A stretch of DNA of 64,000 nucleotides, taken from Apoda limacodes (lineage: Eukaryota > Arthropoda > Insecta > Lepidoptera > Limacodidae). The stretch is from NCBI GenBank assembly GCA_946406115.1, contig OX291548.1:6870373-6934372 (forward strand), given 5' to 3'. The position numbers were made by a program, and so were the translations under genes. The notes below the pieces were generated by a model. It saw nothing but the letters and a program-made list of their open reading frames with translations. It was not told the origin of the DNA and ran no database searches. Positions within the stretch are counted from its first letter, which is position 1; every line of letters starts with the position of its first letter. Positions 1 through 11,050 of the stretch are shown piece by piece.

Positions 1-88
1 TTTTTTTTAAGATAACGTTAATTTTCTTAACAAAATGTTTTTTTGATATAAAATAGTTTGTAAATATATTTTGTTTAAATTATTAAGT

Positions 89-199
89 AACCGGACTGTT
101 GCTACTAAAAAAGTATCAATAGTTCGGTTCTTCGTCACAACCGAACTATTGCAACTTAAAAGTTTCAGTAGTTCGGTCAACCGGACTAACAACCGGACT
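89..199. repeat. Cluster of direct and inverted 9-bp motifs (AACCGGACT / AGTTCGGTT)
   Basis: Six copies of a 9-bp motif or its inverse lie within about 110 bp: AACCGGACT at 89-97, AGTTCGGTT at 121-129, AACCGAACT at 139-147, AGTTCGGT at 170-177, AACCGGACT at 179-187 and again at 191-199. The pairs 121-129/139-147 and 170-177/179-187 can form hairpins. A (CTG/CTA)n-like run follows to about 223. No coding content is recognised; it could be the end of a DNA transposon or a cluster of binding sites. Confidence 0.55.
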
Positions 200-299
200 A
201 CTGCTACTACTGCTGCTACTAGACTGCATAAACGCCAAATTAAAGGTTTCCCGGCAATCAAAACAAAGTACAAAACTAGTTATATTTATCATACGAAGT

Positions 300-823
300 A
301 AGTGTATGTGAAAACTCACCCTGGAGGAAGTTTTAATGACCAGTATAAAAGCAATTAATGAAAAACAGCTGCGGATCTTTTAGAAAAATCTAAAAAGACC
401 GGCATCGAAAATACTTGTCCGTACTCGGTGGTTTAGGCTTATCGGAGTTACTTATATGATAGTTTTTTTTCCTTGTTTTTTTTTTAGCTAACTATATATA
501 TATATAAATTTACATACATATAGATAGTTATGATTCTAGATAGCTAGATAGATAACTCCTAAATCACACATTGTATTTTAAAAAATTATAAATAAATATT
601 TGATGTGTTTAACATCCAATACTTATGGCGTATTTAACTTTTTTTTTATTTTTAGATGAAACAACTCGGTAAAATGAAATTATTAAGATTTAAAAAATGT
701 GTTTTGTTTGGTATCAAATATATTTCTGTAAATTTATTTTAGTTTTTGGTATTACTTTGGTAATCCATTCTTAATTTTTAAACATTAACTTGTTGGCATC
801 CAAATTCAAATACGTAGCTCAAT
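300..823. other. AT-rich DNA, nothing recognised
   Basis: Only short homopolymers and a TA/TAGA-rich patch near 490-560 are visible. No open frame or repeat family is recognised. Confidence 0.5.
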
Positions 824-958
824 GTTCTACTGATACGTACGTAGCTCTACTGATACGTACGTAGCTCTACTGATACGTACGTAGCTCTACTGATACGTAC
901 GTAGCTCTACTGATACGTACGTAGCTCTACTGATACGTACGTAGCTCTACTGATACGT
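824..958. repeat. Minisatellite, 20-bp unit, about 6.7 copies
   Basis: The unit GTAGCTCTACTGATACGTAC repeats with exact 20-bp spacing at 841, 861, 881, 901, 921 and 941, with a slightly diverged first copy from about 824. Each unit junction creates the palindrome TACGTACGTA. The internal copies are identical, so the array is recently homogenised. Confidence 0.95.
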
Positions 959-1077
959 GTCTGCTTTAGAGCTTTTTCTCTTTATTTTAATGTTTTTGTT
1001 AAAATTTTATAATACAATATTATAACAGATACTATTCGAAAATAAATTTGCTAAGTAACTTATATAAATTATGAACA

Positions 1078-1510
1078 TACTAGCATTTGCCAGCTGCTAA
1101 ATTTGGTTATCGGCATGGGATTTTTACGTCAATTCCTTAATTATACTTTTTTCCTGAACTACTGCAGTTGGCTGATGCAGCCATTACTGCTCCGCCGGGC
1201 TTTTGGGGCGAGACTCTGAAGGAGTCTCAGCACATATAGCGCCCAACGCTCAAGGGTAAATTATACTAATGAAGTTTACCATAGCAAGCTCAGCTATTAT
1301 AGCTATGGTTCGTTTCAGCTTAGTTATAGTTATTTCCGCAGTAACTGTTGATTTTTACGGGATAATAACTATCCTATGTCCTACACCAGGACTCAAACTA
1401 TTTCTATACCACATTTCATCTAAATTGGTTCCGCGGTTTACACGAGAAGAGGTAACAGACAGACAGACAGAGAGAGCTACTTTCACATTTATATTAGTAT
1501 GGATTAAGTA
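1078..1510 (+). mobile_element. Interspersed element ending in GTAACAGACAGACAGA (Lepidoptera-type)
   Basis: It begins with a degraded ACTAGCATTTGCCAGC head and contains an AACTATCCTATGTCC-like middle and TTTCATCTAAATTGGTT. It ends with GTAACAGACAGACAGA plus a 'ttcacatttatattagtatggat' type tail. I recognise this order of motifs from a very abundant non-autonomous family in moth and butterfly genomes; its class is not certain. The small open frame at 1269-1511 lies inside it and is not a gene. The 3' half is shared with the copy at 4433-4620. Confidence 0.6.
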
Positions 1511-2110
1511 GGATCAGAAACACATAAATCGACCTTAACTTTTATGAACTCTTACCTACCTTGAACTGAGACTCAGAAAGTTGCCATAAAGTTAATTTGC
1601 GAGTGATTCCGTGCACGTACTCATTTTTAATCCAGTTTAGTGCATTATCTATATATAATTATCTAAAAAATTGTTGTGGTGATTTAATTTTACTGAACTA
1701 AGGACTTATTAATTGTTTTAAAGTTTTTCTGTTCATATCACTTGAAGATTGACACTTGACCTCCCGATATGTCGATGCTTTTTGATCATAGTGCTTCAAA
1801 ATTGGAGCTCAAATCTTCGATTAATCACGGTAAAGACTCCCGTAAATATGTCTTAAAGCTCTTAACTCATAGAGTTTTTCTTATTATTTTCAATTCAAAA
1901 ATATTCCGTATCGAGGCATGAACATAAAATCCGAAATAAGAGTATTCACCAAAGTGACCAACACCACTGATGTAGCCCAAATAGTTAATAGCCAAGCTAA
2001 AGTGACAATGAGCAGGCAACATTAGTCAAACGCTAACCTATGGGGAAGCAAGTTTCTCGAGTGGCAACTGCAGATTAGAAAACCTACCAGAGGAAGAGAG
2101 ACCTAGTCAA
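1328..2110 (+). repeat. Composite duplicated block, copy A
   Basis: This block and 4433-5200 align along their full length: the GTAACAGACAGACAGA element tail, then a unique linker (TGCGAGTGATTCCGTGCACG in both), then a broken RTE-type LINE 3' fragment. The LINE part (about 1945-2100) carries relics of the frame seen better in copy B. The same junctions occur in both copies, so either one composite segment was duplicated about 3.1 kb apart or one chimeric element inserted twice. Copy A is more decayed, with extra stops. Confidence 0.75.
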
Positions 2111-3028
2111 AGCCGCATAAAAAAGGATTTAAAAAATAAATCTTACCCTAGAATATTGGGTGTCATTGTCTAAAAGTCATTTATTAGTAAAAATCAAGGA
2201 TAATTTCGGACTGTAACACAACTTCAAAAAGTTAATAAACAAATAACTAATTTTAATCGTTACTATATCGTATATGAATATAGTCGTCGAAAATCACTAA
2301 AAATTTCATAAAATACATCCTAATCAATTAAAAATTAAAATTAGTACATGGCAAATATTTAAAAAGTTACTCAAACATAGATATTAAAAAATATGTATAT
2401 ATAATAGTAATATATAGGTATATGTACATATGTGTGCATTTTGCAAATAACTCTCAAAACTGTAAAAATTTAAATTACTTTTACTGAAAAAGATGTCCTA
2501 GCCATCGTACTCTATCTCTCTTATAATTAATTTTACTTGAAAGTAGAAAATAAAGCTCCGTGCAAGCGAGCGCTGAGTCAATACTATGTTAGAAAAAGTC
2601 CAAAAGTCCTTCCTTAGAGATGTAACTAATTAATATATAAAAAACTAATAACAATAAGAAAAATATTTTTATTTCGTATTAATCATTATTAAATTAGAAA
2701 AAATGTAAGCCAAAAGTACTGATTGTTTTTAAAAAGAGGTTTTGTTTTCTTGTTTGTAGTGATTTCATTACAGGACATTAATTGATTCCATAAGGTTATA
2801 TATTGAAACGAAGTTGTAGTTTAATCAGCAAGCAAATGAGCACATTAACACGTGAACAAATATACAACTCTACATAATGAACATAAAACGTAAGAGCTAA
2901 TTAGGAAGTGAGACGGCAACGCTACTCTGCGCGTACCTTTACCGTTATTACTCTAATAACTGACAAACATTTCAACCTCTTTATACGGAGGAGTCAAAGC
3001 ACAGGAACAATTAAAATGTCTTGACTTA
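2111..3028. other. AT-rich DNA, nothing recognised
   Basis: No open frame of note, no recognised repeat and no convincing splice-flanked coding segment. Confidence 0.5.
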
Positions 3029-3085
3029 TTATCATCATCATCTCAGCCAGTCCACTGCTGAACGTAGCTTGTCACTTACATCCAG
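3029..3085 (-). mobile_element. RTE-type LINE 3' terminus (short remnant)
   Basis: The plus strand reads ATCATCATCATCTCAGCC then CCACTGCTGAACGTAG. On the minus strand this is the end of an RTE-like open frame (the AYVQQW-type C-terminus region) followed by its (GAT)n tail. Only the last tens of bases survive, as expected for a severely 5'-truncated LINE insertion. A longer relative lies at 19,966-20,065. Confidence 0.55.
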
Positions 3086-3162
3086 TGTCTTTATGCACCT
3101 GGTTACAAGCCTGGTTAAAAATCCAAAATGGGAATCGTTTTAAACTCTGTTAACTACGATTA

Positions 3163-3553
3163 ACGAAGGTAAACCAGTTTTAATCGCAGAATCTTCTATT
3201 TATGAAAATAATCGTTTGTCCAACAGAAGGTAAACCAGTTTTAATCGCAGAATCTTTTATTTATGAACATGATCGTTTATCCAACGGTAGGTAAACCAGT
3301 TTTAATCGCAGAATCTTTTATTTATGAACATGATCGTTTATTAAACGGTAGGTAAACCAGTTTTAATCGCAGAATCTTTTATTTATGAACATGATCGTTT
3401 ATCCAACAAAGGTAACCCAGTTTTAATGGCAGAATCTTCTATTTATGAAAATGATCGTTTATCCAACAGAAGGTAAACCAGTTTTAATCGCAGAATCTTC
3501 TATTTATGAACATTGATCGTTTATCCACCTGGAGGGTAAACCAGTTTTAATCG
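3163..3553. repeat. Minisatellite, about 61-bp unit, 6.4 copies
   Basis: GGTAAACCAGTTTTAATCG recurs at 3168, 3229, 3290, 3351, 3411, 3472 and 3535 (spacing 61, 61, 61, 60, 61, 63). The unit continues with CAGAATCTTCTATTTATGAA and ATCGTTTATCCAAC. Copies differ by scattered substitutions and 1-3 bp indels, so this array is older than the 20-bp array at 824. Confidence 0.95.
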
Positions 3554-4432
3554 TCTATTTATATTTATTATCTCAATATTCGAATCAGAGGGAATTACGA
3601 TGTAAGTACGCGTAACTTTTTTTTTTAAATTGAAACTGCACATTTTTCGATCGCCAAAAGATTTTGCGCTTGAAATTGGCTTAAAGAGTAGGAGAGACCA
3701 GGGATGTTAGATTGAGTTTTTAAATTCAAGGTTGTAAAACATGAATTATTGACATTATGAATAACCTAAAAACTGTCTTCATTTGAACATCTTTACAACT
3801 AATAACCTTTATTATTTAATTTAAAAATTACAACTAGATGTAATAATGACTTTTTTTTACTTTTACCACCAACCCCAATTTTACCACCAACCCCAAGTTA
3901 ATGGACTTACGTTATGGAGCAGGTTGAATACAATATTATTTACAATTATAAATGAACAGAATTAAAAAAATATAGAACAGAAGTAGTGTTACACTTTTAT
4001 TTATTCAAAATGTAGCAATTATTAACAATCTTATAAATATTCAAAAACTAGAATCAAGGTTATTTAGCACCTTCAAAGAAAAATCTTACTAAAATTTAAG
4101 TGTAACTGAATTTATATTTAACTAATAATTAAAAGTAGGATGTTAAAAGTAGCAGTTCTGGCATCTCTTACTATTCAAAACGTAGCATTATATACGTAGC
4201 ACTTTATATTAACAATCTTTAAAATTAATCACTTAATAAACTCAAAAATGATCATGGTCCTGTAGTAGCACTGCTGCTGGGTAACCAAATCCTGACGAGT
4301 TTTGAACAAATACAACACATTGAATGGAAGCCCCATATAAGTACTTTCAAACAATATACTTCACATTTTGTTTTAAATAACACCAAAGAAAAAACACATA
4401 AATATAATCGATAAAAAACAATATAACACAGT
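3554..4432. other. AT-rich DNA, nothing recognised
   Basis: Contains a small internal duplication (ACCACCAACCCCAA twice near 3866-3896) and otherwise only AT-rich sequence. Confidence 0.5.
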
Positions 4433-5200
4433 AGTTATTCCCGCGGGTACTGCTGATTTTTAAGGGATAAAAACTATCCTATGTCCTTCCCCGGGACTCA
4501 AACTATTTCTATACCACATTTCATCTAAATTGTTTCAGCGGCTTACGCGTAAAGAGGTAACAGAAAAACAGACAGAGTAACTTTCACATTTATATGGATT
4601 TAGTAGAATCAGAATAACATTTCGACCCTAACTTTTATGAACTCTTACCTACCTAGAACTGAGACTGAGAAAGTTGCCATAAAGTTAATTTGCGAGTGAT
4701 TCCGTGCACGTACTCATTTCAAATCCAGTTTAGTGCATTATCTTTATATAAAAATCATCAAAAAGTGATGATTTCATTTTACTGAACTAAGGATTCACGG
4801 TTCATATCACTTGAAGATTGACACTTGACCTCCCGATATGTCGATGCTTTTTGATCAAAAGTTTGAAGCCCAAATTTTGGGACCTCAAATCTTCGATTAA
4901 TCACGGTAAAGAGGGCGTAAATATGTTTAAAACTCTTAATGACTTAGAGACGCCCAGAGTTTTCTTTTATTATTTCCAATTCAAAAATATTCTGTATGGA
5001 GGCGTAAACATAAAATCCGGAAAAAAAGTATTCGCCAAAGTGACCAACGTCACTGATGTAGCTCAAATATTTAATAGCAAAACTAAAGTGGCAATGAGCA
5101 GGCAACATAAGTCGAAAGCTAACCGATGGAGAAGCAAGTTTCTCGACTGGCAACTGCAGATTAGAAAACGTAGCGTGGGACCACCAGAGGACAGACGTAG
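4433..5200 (+). repeat. Composite duplicated block, copy B, with RTE LINE 3' fragment
   Basis: Partner of 1328-2110. The first ~190 bp is the GTAACAG-type element tail. From about 4990 to 5190 the plus strand keeps an RTE-like C-terminal frame: VTNVTDVAQ, then RWRSKFLDWQLQIRKRSVG, comparable to the RWGRKVLEWRP...GRRSVGRPP of the fragment at 24,201. The tryptophans and the RSVG box are the recognisable residues. The nominal 147-codon frame at 4818-5261 is a chance fusion of linker and LINE and is not a gene. Confidence 0.7.
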
Positions 5201-5218
5201 TCAAAGCTGCATAAAAAT

Positions 5219-5261
5219 TCAGCCAAGTGCGAGTCGGACTCGCGCACTAAGGGTTCCATAA
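5219..5261 (-). mobile_element. Terminal piece of an AGGGTTCCGTA-family element
   Basis: CCAAGTGCGAGTCGGACTCG followed by CGCACTAAGGGTTCCAT is the reverse of the terminus seen at 57,270-57,318. Only the end is left. It abuts the RTE fragment of copy B. Confidence 0.6.
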
Positions 5262-5262
5262 A

Positions 5263-5965
5263 AAAAATCAGGTTTGTTGAATGGGCATAATTTTTTTTTA
5301 AATTAATACCTTTGAAAAATAGATGCATCTCCAAAACGACATTGTGTTTTTGTGTGTAAATTTTGTATTTTTATTTATATAAACATAACAGTAAAATCAC
5401 TGCAACTACTACCAGAGGCTTCTCAAGTTATTTAGTGTACGATTTCAGCCTTCATGCCATTGTTTGAGCACCAACTACCCTCAGTATCATTACTTACTCA
5501 CTTCACAGCCGGATGTTTTGAATGAATATTTAAACTCTGAAAAAGATTAGTAAAAAACCTTCCTGTTAAATGTTTTATGAAGTTTGATATATTTTATTGA
5601 AGACACCATGTTTCTAATAATTTTAAGTTATATAATAAAGATTATTAAATGGATATCCGAGTCTCAGGCAATTCATGTGAACAGAGAACCTAGCTTCAGG
5701 CTTATTTGCAATATTCCAACATTGAAAGCAAAGCCTTTTGATGCATCCTTCTCAAACGGAAACTGAGCTTTCTACGAATGTTATGATCCGTTTGAATATT
5801 AACGATTGAAATTATCTATAATTTATAGAACCTCCAACCCAAGACGAATTCATATCGATTGAACGAGTGAAGGTAGCTTAGAATATCTGATCCATCATCA
5901 GTCCCTGGTTACTGTATATCCTATCCATTAAGTCCATTCCAATAAGCTCAAACACTCCCTCTCTC
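5263..5965. other. Non-coding, nothing recognised
   Basis: A 60-codon open frame at 5584-5766 has no recognisable motif and AT-driven codon use. I do not call it a gene. Confidence 0.4.
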
Positions 5966-5970
5966 CCTCC

Positions 5971-6200
5971 CAGCCTAGTTGGTAGTGTGATGGACTGCCG
6001 TGCAGAGGGTGTGGGTTCGATTCCCGCAATGACAAACATTTATGTGATTAAACATTTGTATTTGTCTTGAGTCTGGATTGTTTATGATGTGTATGTATTT
6101 ACAAATAAAAAAGTAATATATATGTATTCATATCCGTTGTCTGGTACCCATAACACAAGCTTTGCTTACTTTGGGGCTAGACGGCGCTGTGTGTATGTAT
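5971..6200 (+). mobile_element. tRNA-derived SINE, copy 1
   Basis: CAGCCTAGTTGGTAGTGTGA (A-box-like) is followed 30-40 bp later by GGGTTCGATTCCCGC (a perfect pol III B box). Then come ACAAACATTTATGTGAT, TTTGTCTTGAGTCTGG and a CTTTGGGGCTAGACGGCGCTGTGTGTA end. The same order occurs at 10,788 and in part at 12,816, 46,665 and 52,160. It is a SINE transcribed by RNA polymerase III from its internal promoter, not a tRNA gene, because the cloverleaf arms do not pair. Confidence 0.85.
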
Positions 6201-6583
6201 AAAAAAACAGCAAACACTATACCTGTTCTTTGAGTTGGCAAAGAGTTGGGTATCCTTCACATTACGGTGCAGAATCAGTTCAAGATTACGATGGTATTGA
6301 TTGTACTCGTAAACAGTGTCATTACGTCCAGACAAAGGGGATGCTAAGAGCTTAATTACCCTCACGGGCTTTTTCTTTGTAATTTTTCTCAAAGCAATGC
6401 GCGCGTTTACAAAACCCATGGGCAGTAATGACGTGCCTATTCTATCTATGAAAGCTCTAAGCTCTAATTCTAAGTATCTATAAAATCTGTCTGTTTAAAG
6501 CATGAACTACGCGCACACTAAAAGCGAGCAAGAAACTATGTCTATGTCAATTATAAGTTTAACTTCAGCTAAAACTTTATTAT
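6201..6583. other. Non-coding, nothing recognised
   Basis: The 80-codon minus frame at 6177-6419 shows no known motif. Nothing else is visible. Confidence 0.4.
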
Positions 6584-6662
6584 TCACTAGCTTTTGCCAG
6601 CGGCTTCGCCCGATTAAATTTGGTTATCAGCGTAGGATTATTACGGCAACTTCTCAATTATA
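6584..6662 (+). mobile_element. 5' head of the ACTAGCTTTTGCC element
   Basis: CACTAGCTTTTGCCAGCGGC then TTCGCCCG and TTTGGTTATCAGCG match the head of the element at 1078. The body is missing or too diverged. Related heads are at 1078 and 10,303. Confidence 0.5.
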
Positions 6663-7157
6663 GAAAAAAACCCACTCACGCTTAACGTTACCTCTTTCTT
6701 TCTCCCAAAAATAATAAATAATTAACTACTAAAAAACTAATTAACTACTGGATTAATTAATGCATTACCCTCGCAATCTTGATGCTTTGAACTCCCGTTT
6801 CATGGAAAATCCTTTCTTAGCGCACGCCTATATCATAATAGCTATAGGTATGTGTGACAAATTTCATCTCGATCCGTCCAGTGGTTGGAGCTGTGCGCTG
6901 ATAGATCCTTCAGTCAGTAATGGTGGCTTTGTTTTCTCTACTTCTATTTCCACCCTTTCAATTATGTTTTGTTGAGTTTATTTATTTATTGTGATGAAAT
7001 GTGATGAAAAACATTGAGTGTAACACGGGCGGTACATAAATTACAAACTGGAGTCCTTAAAGACTTCGGCCTGCGGCCTAAATAGCCTCTGGTTAGTAAT
7101 TTTACCTTAACACCTTTAATACACAATGTACTGTTTTGCAACATTATTGAAGTAACA
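6663..7157. other. Non-coding, nothing recognised
   Basis: A 71-codon plus frame at 6760-6975 has no motif. AT-rich otherwise. Confidence 0.35.
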
Positions 7158-7378
7158 GTGGGATACCAAATTTCGAAACGATAAGATCTGTATCTTAATT
7201 GACAAGAAAATAGCTGATGATCTTCAAACGGCTGAACAAACTTTCTTAAATCATAGCTAAGGACACTTTTAATAAAGTCCCTTTCAAACATTAAAAAAAA
7301 CCAATTAAGAAACGGTACATCCGTTTGGGCACTAAGATGCCCCAGACAGATACCAAGGAACAGACGTCAAAAAAAATG
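7158..7378 (+). mobile_element. Interspersed element with AAACGGCTGAAC...CAGACAGA...ACGTCA tail
   Basis: Contains TTCAAACGGCTGAAC, AAATCATAGCTAAGGACAC, ATCCGTTTGGGCACTA, GATGCCCCAGACAGA and a final ACGTCA. I recognise this ordered set as the 3' part of a family widespread in Lepidoptera. The 101-codon minus frame at 6986-7291 overlaps it and is probably fortuitous. Confidence 0.5.
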
Positions 7379-7464
7379 TAAAGTATGAAAAGTCAATTTT
7401 ATTTATTGTTATTTATTTATTTACTGGTTTTCTATTCATGACCCCGAAGTTTCAAAGCATACAC

Positions 7465-7740
7465 ATTAAGGGTCCTTAACTAAATGGCTAAAACGCAAAT
7501 TCATATTTGTTCGTCAAGTTCGTCCTTCCATCCGTATGTCACACACAGCCTTATGATTTTGCATTGATTCTAATGATATTTTACAGACAAGTTAATCAAA
7601 GGGGTTTTGTTAATTTTACAGACCGGGGTCAGACTAACATCAATCGACACATAACATACACCTTCACAACCACTGTACTACATACAGTGTAGGCCCAGTA
7701 ACAGGGTCCAATTAGCACCCTTTGAGTACGGAACCCTTAA
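7465..7740 (+). mobile_element. AGGGTTCCGTA-family element, degraded
   Basis: Starts AAGGGTCCTTAACTAAATGG with TTCGTC...CCATCCGTATGTCACA and ends GAGTACGGAACCCTTAA. The inverted AGGGTCC / GGAACCCT ends and the internal TCCGTATGTCACA mark the same family as 11,663 and 56,841. The open frame 7507-7692 lies inside it and is not a gene. Confidence 0.55.
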
Positions 7741-8085
7741 AAAGGAGATTTAAATTTTTTACATGATCCATGGTTTTGATTTTTTATAAAAAAACCTTTT
7801 TTAAATCTTAGTACACGTGTACAATTGCTCGAGTTGTGCTGTAGCACAACTGTTTCTTTTTTGCGTAGACTGTTCAATTGCTTTTGTATTTTTGACATAT
7901 AGACAGACACAGAATTTTACGTCTAGGTATGCAAAACTTAACCCGTAAATGTTTCTTAGGCTTATTTTTGCTTATGAATGTGATTAACTGACTTTTGTAT
8001 TATCGGGGGAATAACCTTAAGTGCCTACCTACTAAACAAAGTAATGTTGAATGTGATTGCTATTTAGCCGGCCTTTACAATCAGT
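7741..8085. other. AT-rich DNA, nothing recognised
   Basis: No feature visible. Confidence 0.4.
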
Positions 8086-8408
8086 CCTATACCTAACCTA
8101 TGTTTAACAATGTTTATTATTTTTGTCACTAGAAACAAAAATAGAAGTCATTTTTCTTAAAACAAATTTATCGATAAATGTATCTAAATTCTATTCCTGA
8201 TAGCTAATCTATCCATAATGTTTTTTTAAAAAAACGTACTAATTGATTAATTTACTGTAATCTAGTCTTCAACTATTTGCATAATGCGAGTTCTTTAATC
8301 ATATCTTCGTATTGTTAATTACCAAAAAAATACAGCAGTATTCGTAATATCGTAAATTATTTACACACCTTTCGTAACTTAATTAAAAAAAAAGATTATG
8401 TCCGCAAC
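8086..8408 (+). repeat. Diverged local duplication, copy 1
   Basis: Shares an ordered series of blocks with 8849-9132: TTTATTATTTTTGTCACTAG, TTCTTAAAACAAATTTATC, CTAATCTATC, TACAGCAGTATTCGT, ATCGT(A)AATTATTTAC and AAAAAGATTATGTC. Spacing is about 740-760 bp. Indels of up to ~40 bp separate the copies. The family is unknown; it may be an old tandem duplication or two copies of an unrecognised element. Confidence 0.8.
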
Positions 8409-8848
8409 AAGCACTACGCTGACCAAAACGCTTAAGCGCCGAGATATTAATGGTGCTTTCGACATTTAGTCGCGAGTTAACTTGTTGGTAGATAGCTTCT
8501 CTAGTAAGTATGTGGTATCGAAATTATAATAATAATGAATTGGATTTCTGGAAGGCTGATGTGAATCGGCTTCGTAGAAGGATTCGCCACTAATGAGGCG
8601 TCAATGATATGATATAAAAATATGTCCCAGCATGTTAGTTTTTATTCATGTGTTTTTCATAGTAAAATTGTTTCAAAAAGATTATCAATTTTAAGTTTCA
8701 CGTTCGTACTCGTATATATTACCTTACTGATTTGCAAAAATTACTATAGAATTACATTTACAAGATTTAAGTGTGTTCTAACGCTTGGATAATGGGTTAA
8801 AAAATTGTTCAAATAATATTGACTGAAAAGTACTTTTACACTTAGGCC

Positions 8849-9132
8849 TATACGCTAGTGTATTACAACGTTTATTATTTTTGTCACTAGTGAAAAAATT
8901 AGAAGCCATCCTTCTTAAAACAAATTTATCTTAATTCTGTTCCCTATAACTAATCTATCAGTGCTAATTGATCATTTTCACTGTAATATTCTCTTGACTT
9001 ATTCGCCTTATGTGAGTTTTTAAATCATATATTCGTATTGTTGATGACCAAAATATTACAGCAGTATTCGTTCTATCGTTAATTATTTACTGAAGATTTA
9101 TTAATTAATTTTTAAAAAGATTATGTCTGTGA
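8849..9132 (+). repeat. Diverged local duplication, copy 2
   Basis: Partner of 8086-8408, with the blocks in the same order and orientation. It lacks some AT-rich stretches present in copy 1. Confidence 0.8.
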
Positions 9133-10302
9133 GCAACTTACATAACCAATTCAATGAGCTGTTTTTTTTTATTATTAAGATACTTGCTTATATGTCTGGC
9201 TAAATATAAATACGAAACTCATTCTAATTGTGTGTATTATACCATCAATTTATATCAAATCATTTCAATTAGTAACTAGATAAATATAAGGAGGTTTCAA
9301 ATAAGTACCAATATTATATTTGAACACTTAGTTAACAAAATACTTTAAATATCAGAAAATTTATATGGTGATGTAAATGCCTATAACATATTAAAAAGGG
9401 CGCCATTTGCAATCTAAAACTTATCCACAGGGTTCCGGCTAAATTAGTAAGACATCGCGTTTGTAAAATTACAATGTGCCTTACCAATGTAGGAGAGAGT
9501 TTTACTTCAATGTTCCACAATACATTTTGTTTAATTTAATTCTGTTTTTAGGGTGCAAATGTTATAAGTTTAGTCTTCTATGACTCTCTTAAGCCATATA
9601 GGACCTCTTAAGCAAACAGAATTGTACAGGATCGTAATATATCATGTTTAAAGTTTTTTGGTTGGTAAGGTGCAGCTAAACTATCCCATTATATGTGCAA
9701 TGGTTTTTATACGTAGAACTAAAAAACTCGCTACACAAACATAGATCAAACTATAATAAACGTGGACGCCGTTTTCATGCTTTACGATAAAGAAGGGCTA
9801 CATTTGCTATTTTTTTTCTTTCCGCACTTTAATATTTTCTTTTCAAAATAATTTCAAAAAAGAAAGAGAGTGTAAAAACAATACATATCTAGTAGCTAGT
9901 ATTTCTATAAAACGGTTATATAAATAACGTCAGAATATAGGACTCGGGTATTAAATATATATTTTTATAACATAAATTATATTTATTAATGTTTGAATTT
10001 TTTGCTAAACTATTAAGTACCTTTTTTATACACAACCTAGGCTATCTCACTCAGGGTAGTGTAAGGATTCAAACACTACTCCATATATGTAATTCGGTTA
10101 AACGTTTACAAGTTGTGGTTGGTATAAGTGTATAAACGAAATAACAAAAGTTTTAATATTCAATTGGCGAAAGAAAACTGATATTCCTGTATATATTTTC
10201 CTCGACTGTACTTTTCTTTAAAAACATTATTTCATATTTTTTGAAAATTAATCTGTGTCATTCGTGTTCCCTACCCTTGTTTGTTTATGACTTTTATTAT
10301 TA
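9133..10302. other. AT-rich DNA, nothing recognised
   Basis: Long AT-rich stretch. The 62-codon minus frame at 9332-9520 has no motif. I see no repeat family. Confidence 0.45.
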
Positions 10303-10490
10303 AAACTAGTTGCCGCCCGCGGCTCCACCTGCAGTAAACTTGGTTTTTGGCGTGGGTTTTTTATTACAAGAGTTACTTCTGTAGTATTCGTTTATAGCTA
10401 TTCCTTTTGAATATCGCGTGATAACCTATGTCCTTCTCCGTCCCTTCAACATGTTCTGTGCTAAAAATCAGCTGAATTGTTTGCTCCGCA
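10303..10490 (+). mobile_element. Degraded ACTAGCTTTTGCC-type element
   Basis: ACTAGTTGCCGCCCGCGGC, CGTGGGTTTTTTATTAC and TAACCTATGTCCTTCTCCG follow the order of the element at 1078. The 3' end decays into AATCAGCTGAATTGTTTG. Coding frames across it are fortuitous. Confidence 0.5.
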
Positions 10491-10787
10491 GCGACACAAC
10501 AAACAAACTCATAAATAAACAAATACATATGTATTCGTTTAAATAAGCTGTTATTAACGACTAATGGTCGAACTAGCCACAAGACATAGCAAAATTTGTT
10601 TAATATTCTATTATAATATTAAACTAAAATATTTAATATTCTACCAACTTTTACTTTTTGGGTCTATTCCGAAATTAAGTTTTACGCTATTACAAATGCC
10701 TTTAATTAAATTAAAAAAATTATGAAGCCTCCCCGAGGCTGATGCTAACTAATACTAACTAACTAATAACTAATACTCGACTCGCAC

Positions 10788-11050
10788 GCAGCCTAGATGG
10801 TAGTGTTGTCGACTGCTCCGCAGAGGGTGTGGGTTCGATTCCCGCATTGGACAAACATTTATGTGATAAATAACATTTGTGTTTGTCTTGAGTCTGGGTG
10901 TATTTATGTTTAATATGTATGTATTTACAAAAAAAAAAGTAATATACATGTATCCGTATCCGTTGTTCGACACCGATAACACAAGCTCTGCTTACTTTGG
11001 GGCCAGACGGCGCTGTGTGTAATGTCCGAAAATATTTATTTATTTATTTA
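10788..11050 (+). mobile_element. tRNA-derived SINE, copy 2 (longest)
   Basis: GCAGCCTAGATGGTAGTG A-box region, GGGTTCGATTCCCGC B box at about 10,831, TTTGTCTTGAGTCTGG, CTTTGGGGCCAGACGGCGC, and a (TATTTATT)n-type tail to 11,050. This is the most complete copy in the window and gives the 3' end of the family. The minus and plus frames overlapping it are shadows. Confidence 0.85.

Noticed and set aside
824..3553. CRISPR-like spaced repeats
   Set aside because: The 20-bp and 61-bp arrays have no unique spacers between repeats. They are minisatellites in eukaryotic DNA.
4818..5261. 147-codon open frame as a gene
   Set aside because: It crosses the border between unique linker and a decayed LINE fragment; the parallel copy at 1945-2110 is full of stops.
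6986..7291. 101-codon minus-strand frame as a gene
   Set aside because: It overlaps an interspersed repeat tail and shows no motif.
5971..11050. tRNA genes at the B-box sequences
   Set aside because: Only A- and B-box similarity is present, the cloverleaf stems do not pair and the sequence continues into a shared SINE body.
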